From positions 248,001 through 312,000 of the forward strand of contig VWZP01003807.1 of the NCBI GenBank assembly GCA_013396995.1: DNA of 64,000 nucleotides, read 5' to 3'. The stretch is from Dicaeum eximium (taxonomy: Eukaryota; Chordata; Aves; Passeriformes; Dicaeidae). The notes beneath the pieces were generated by a model. It was not told the DNA's origin. It was given only the letters and a program-made list of their open reading frames with translations, and did not search any database. A program made the position numbers and the translations under genes. Each line of letters starts with the position of its first letter. Position 1 is the stretch's first letter. Positions 61,641-64,000 of the stretch are shown piece after piece.

Positions 61641-64000
61641 ATATTCCTTACTGTAATCCAGTTTTATTAGAGTGCTAATTCTGTTTTATTCTTACAGCTA
61701 TTACAGAGAATTTCTAGAGAATCTACATATTCTGGTGGAATGGAAGTAACACTTGGTGTGATACAATAGTTTTGATACCCAGATACTTGTGTCCATACCA
61801 GTAATCTTGTGTTGCCATTCACCATTTCTTTTTCTTTACATCTATACTAATATCTGTATTTTTAAAATGTGTATGACTAGCTGACTCCTCTGTAGTGAGA
61901 CAGTGACACACAATCAATACTGTCAGTAATTATGTCAGGAGGATTACAAAAAAAAAATTCAAAAATATTCCATATTTTTTGTACACAATGTATATTTTTA
62001 CTTTATATTTATTTTTAAGCATTATTTAAAGAGTATGTTGGTAAAATAATTAGATTTGCTGTACTGATTCAATTCCCTGTTATCTATCTTTAATTGTCCT
62101 TGCAGAAAACCGCAGAATTTGTAACCTACTGGTCTGCCTGCTATTGCTACCTGAACAGCACTGAATAGCAGCAATGAAATGTCATTTACTCATAGAAACC
62201 AAGGTGTTCTCTTGCTGTTCCTCAGACTAGGGAGAGCAACAAAGGCTTGCTGACTATCCCTCAAAGTACTTACTAAACCACATTCATCAGCACACTGTGG
62301 TGCTGTTTTAACATGTCACCAAATCCCCAGCCTGACAAAGCAGGAAGATAATATAACATCCCCTTCCCAACTGTTTTAACACATTTATATATGAGCTTGC
62401 TGTAATAAAGACCATTTTTCTAAAACATTATTTGAAAATTAGACTGAAATGATTACTTGTTTGTTCACTTGCTTCTAGAACAACAAATACCTGGTCTAGC
62501 AGGTAAGGAAAGGTGGTGGAAAAAGAAAAAAGCTTTTCAGTGACAGTTGTATTGGCTCAGTGATAATTAAGTGTTACTGTGCCTTGCCAGTAAATGCTGA
62601 CTGAAGTCACAGGGTACAGTAACAGCTTAGTACATTTGACACTCCTGAAAGAGGACTTTCAGTTCACAAAATAACAAGCTTTCAGGGTCTTGTGCACACT
62701 CACTCTACAACCTCTCTGCCCCACTCCAGGAGTTTGAAGGGTAACTGCCAGCTCTGATGTGGTCCAGCTCTGTTCCTTAGCACGTGTCCATGATGCCACA
62801 ATGTCCTAGATAAACATTACATCTGAATCCCACAGGACTTTACTAAGATCTCCTTTGGATAATATGTGTTTTCTCTTTGGCATTGAAACACTATTTCCTT
62901 CAGAGTTTTGACCCCTCCATTCAAAAAATTCCCAAAAAAAGTAAAAAGTGCCTATGTCACTGTCTAGTGGTCATTTTGTTTTATTCTACTTTTTGTGATC
63001 TGCCACTGTTCTCCATATTTTTTTTTCTTTCTTTACTTACGCCTCTTTGATGTGTTTCACATGCATCACTTACAGCTTTGAAGCAGTTTAAATGATAGAG
63101 GCAAAAATAAAGGAAAAATGCCCTAAAAATTTACTTGCCACTATAGGACTGTGTATGTATTCATACTGTTAAATGTTCATGCTACTAAAATAAAATAATC
63201 CTCATTAATTCCAGACCCAAGAAAAAAAAAAATTCCCTAGATTAAAAGTTGTTTCAAAAGTCACCCGACAAAGCATAACAGCAGAGAGTGGCTATTAAAA
63301 AAAAAAAAAAGTGCTAATTCTGATTAAACCAAATAATGTAAAATGTCTTTCTTCTGCAATATCAATTTCTACTCATATTTTTCAGGAAAAAAAGATCTGC
63401 ATATAGGGGATTGTCTGGAAGTGGAGGGAGGATGTCAGTTGAGTGTGTCCCTTACATTTTTTTAACTGTCTACGTACCTAATAGACTTTAACAAAAGAAG
63501 AGAATAAGAACAGCCTTTGAGAGCCAGAAACTGTAAATATCTACTTAATACTATAGATACTGAACAACACAGATGCAGTCTACAAACTTCTGGTTTTTTT
63601 CAGGTACATATTCTTCTGTGTCATAGGCAGGACAAGCCCAGCAGCAGCAGACTTCAAGATGCAGCTAGAGGTTGGTTCATTTCCAGCAGCTGTTTGGAAC
63701 AGAGTAGTTCTAAGTGAGTCATTTCAGCAACTGGAAATTGCAGCCATCTACTGGTAACTGCCAAAATGTCAGTCAGCCAGAGACTTTAGGGCTTGGCATC
63801 TATTTATATTATCTCCCCAGACACATCCAGACTTACACAAGTAGTTGAAGAATGTGAGAGTTACAGTGTGATGGCTGGCCCTTTTGAAACTGTGCTATTG
63901 AAGCTATCCACTACTGTATTTGAAGCTCTCCATTACTGTATTTTTTTACTTTTTTTTTCATCTACACACTGGCACAATTTTAACATTTAAGACATTTAAC

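Larger units (their letters stand above)
58971..64000. other. Noncoding span to end of window
   Basis: No gene supported. Frames up to 108 codons (61352-61678) have no domain. Contains an A-rich tract at 60415-60460, an AC repeat at 61621-61640 and a run of 14 A near 63297. Nothing else is recognised. Confidence 0.5.

Noticed and set aside
62380..62430. AATAAAG near a less AT-rich block as a third LTR type
   Set aside because: No TG...CA borders, no flank duplication and no similarity to the other LTRs were found.
1..64000. CRISPR array, bacterial operon or phage region
   Set aside because: No evenly spaced identical repeats with unique spacers, no ribosome-binding-site-led gene strings and clear avian retroelements instead.

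Overview
The window is AT-rich eukaryotic DNA with no gene I can support on either strand. The repeats point to a bird, and specifically a passerine. There are three 3'-end fragments of CR1 LINEs, three copies of one long terminal repeat (LTR) family of a type familiar from songbird genomes, and one SINE with a tRNA-Ile-like head and a CR1-like tail, which is the layout of the passerine SINE TguSINE1. The window also contains a 37-base run of N inside a poly(A) tract and a single N in a second one, so it comes from a draft assembly with difficult homopolymers.

Layout. Positions 1-7377 are single-copy-looking noncoding DNA with AT, A/C-rich, poly(A) and TG tracts. Positions 7378-9470 hold three CR1 tails in alternating orientation. 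Positions 9471-13714 are plain noncoding DNA with one strong hairpin. An incomplete minus-strand LTR lies at about 13715-14472, followed by the gap-containing poly(A) tract (14661-14732). Positions 14733-32928 are a long repeat-poor span with microsatellites, palindromes, a G/T-rich block (25549-25735) and a polyadenylation-signal-plus-A-tail structure (27838-27916). A near-complete minus-strand LTR lies at about 32930-34038. Positions 34039-44827 are again repeat-poor and include a homeodomain/POU-motif-rich stretch (34740-34990) that could be a conserved enhancer. The SINE is at 44828-44963. An A/C-rich tract (49691-49804) precedes a near-complete plus-strand LTR (50003-50999). From 51000 to the end the sequence is noncoding, with a weakly supported second kind of LTR (58171-58970).

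The open reading frames are short, many are low-complexity or lie inside LTRs, and none shows a recognisable domain. The longest (287 codons, 49823-50686, minus strand) is antisense to an LTR and is best explained by the LTR's own internal repeat structure. The region reads as a gene desert or a very large intron. I found no operon, CRISPR array, rRNA, functional tRNA or novel multi-gene system. The most informative items are the SINE, the LTR trio, the candidate retrocopy tail and the candidate regulatory block.
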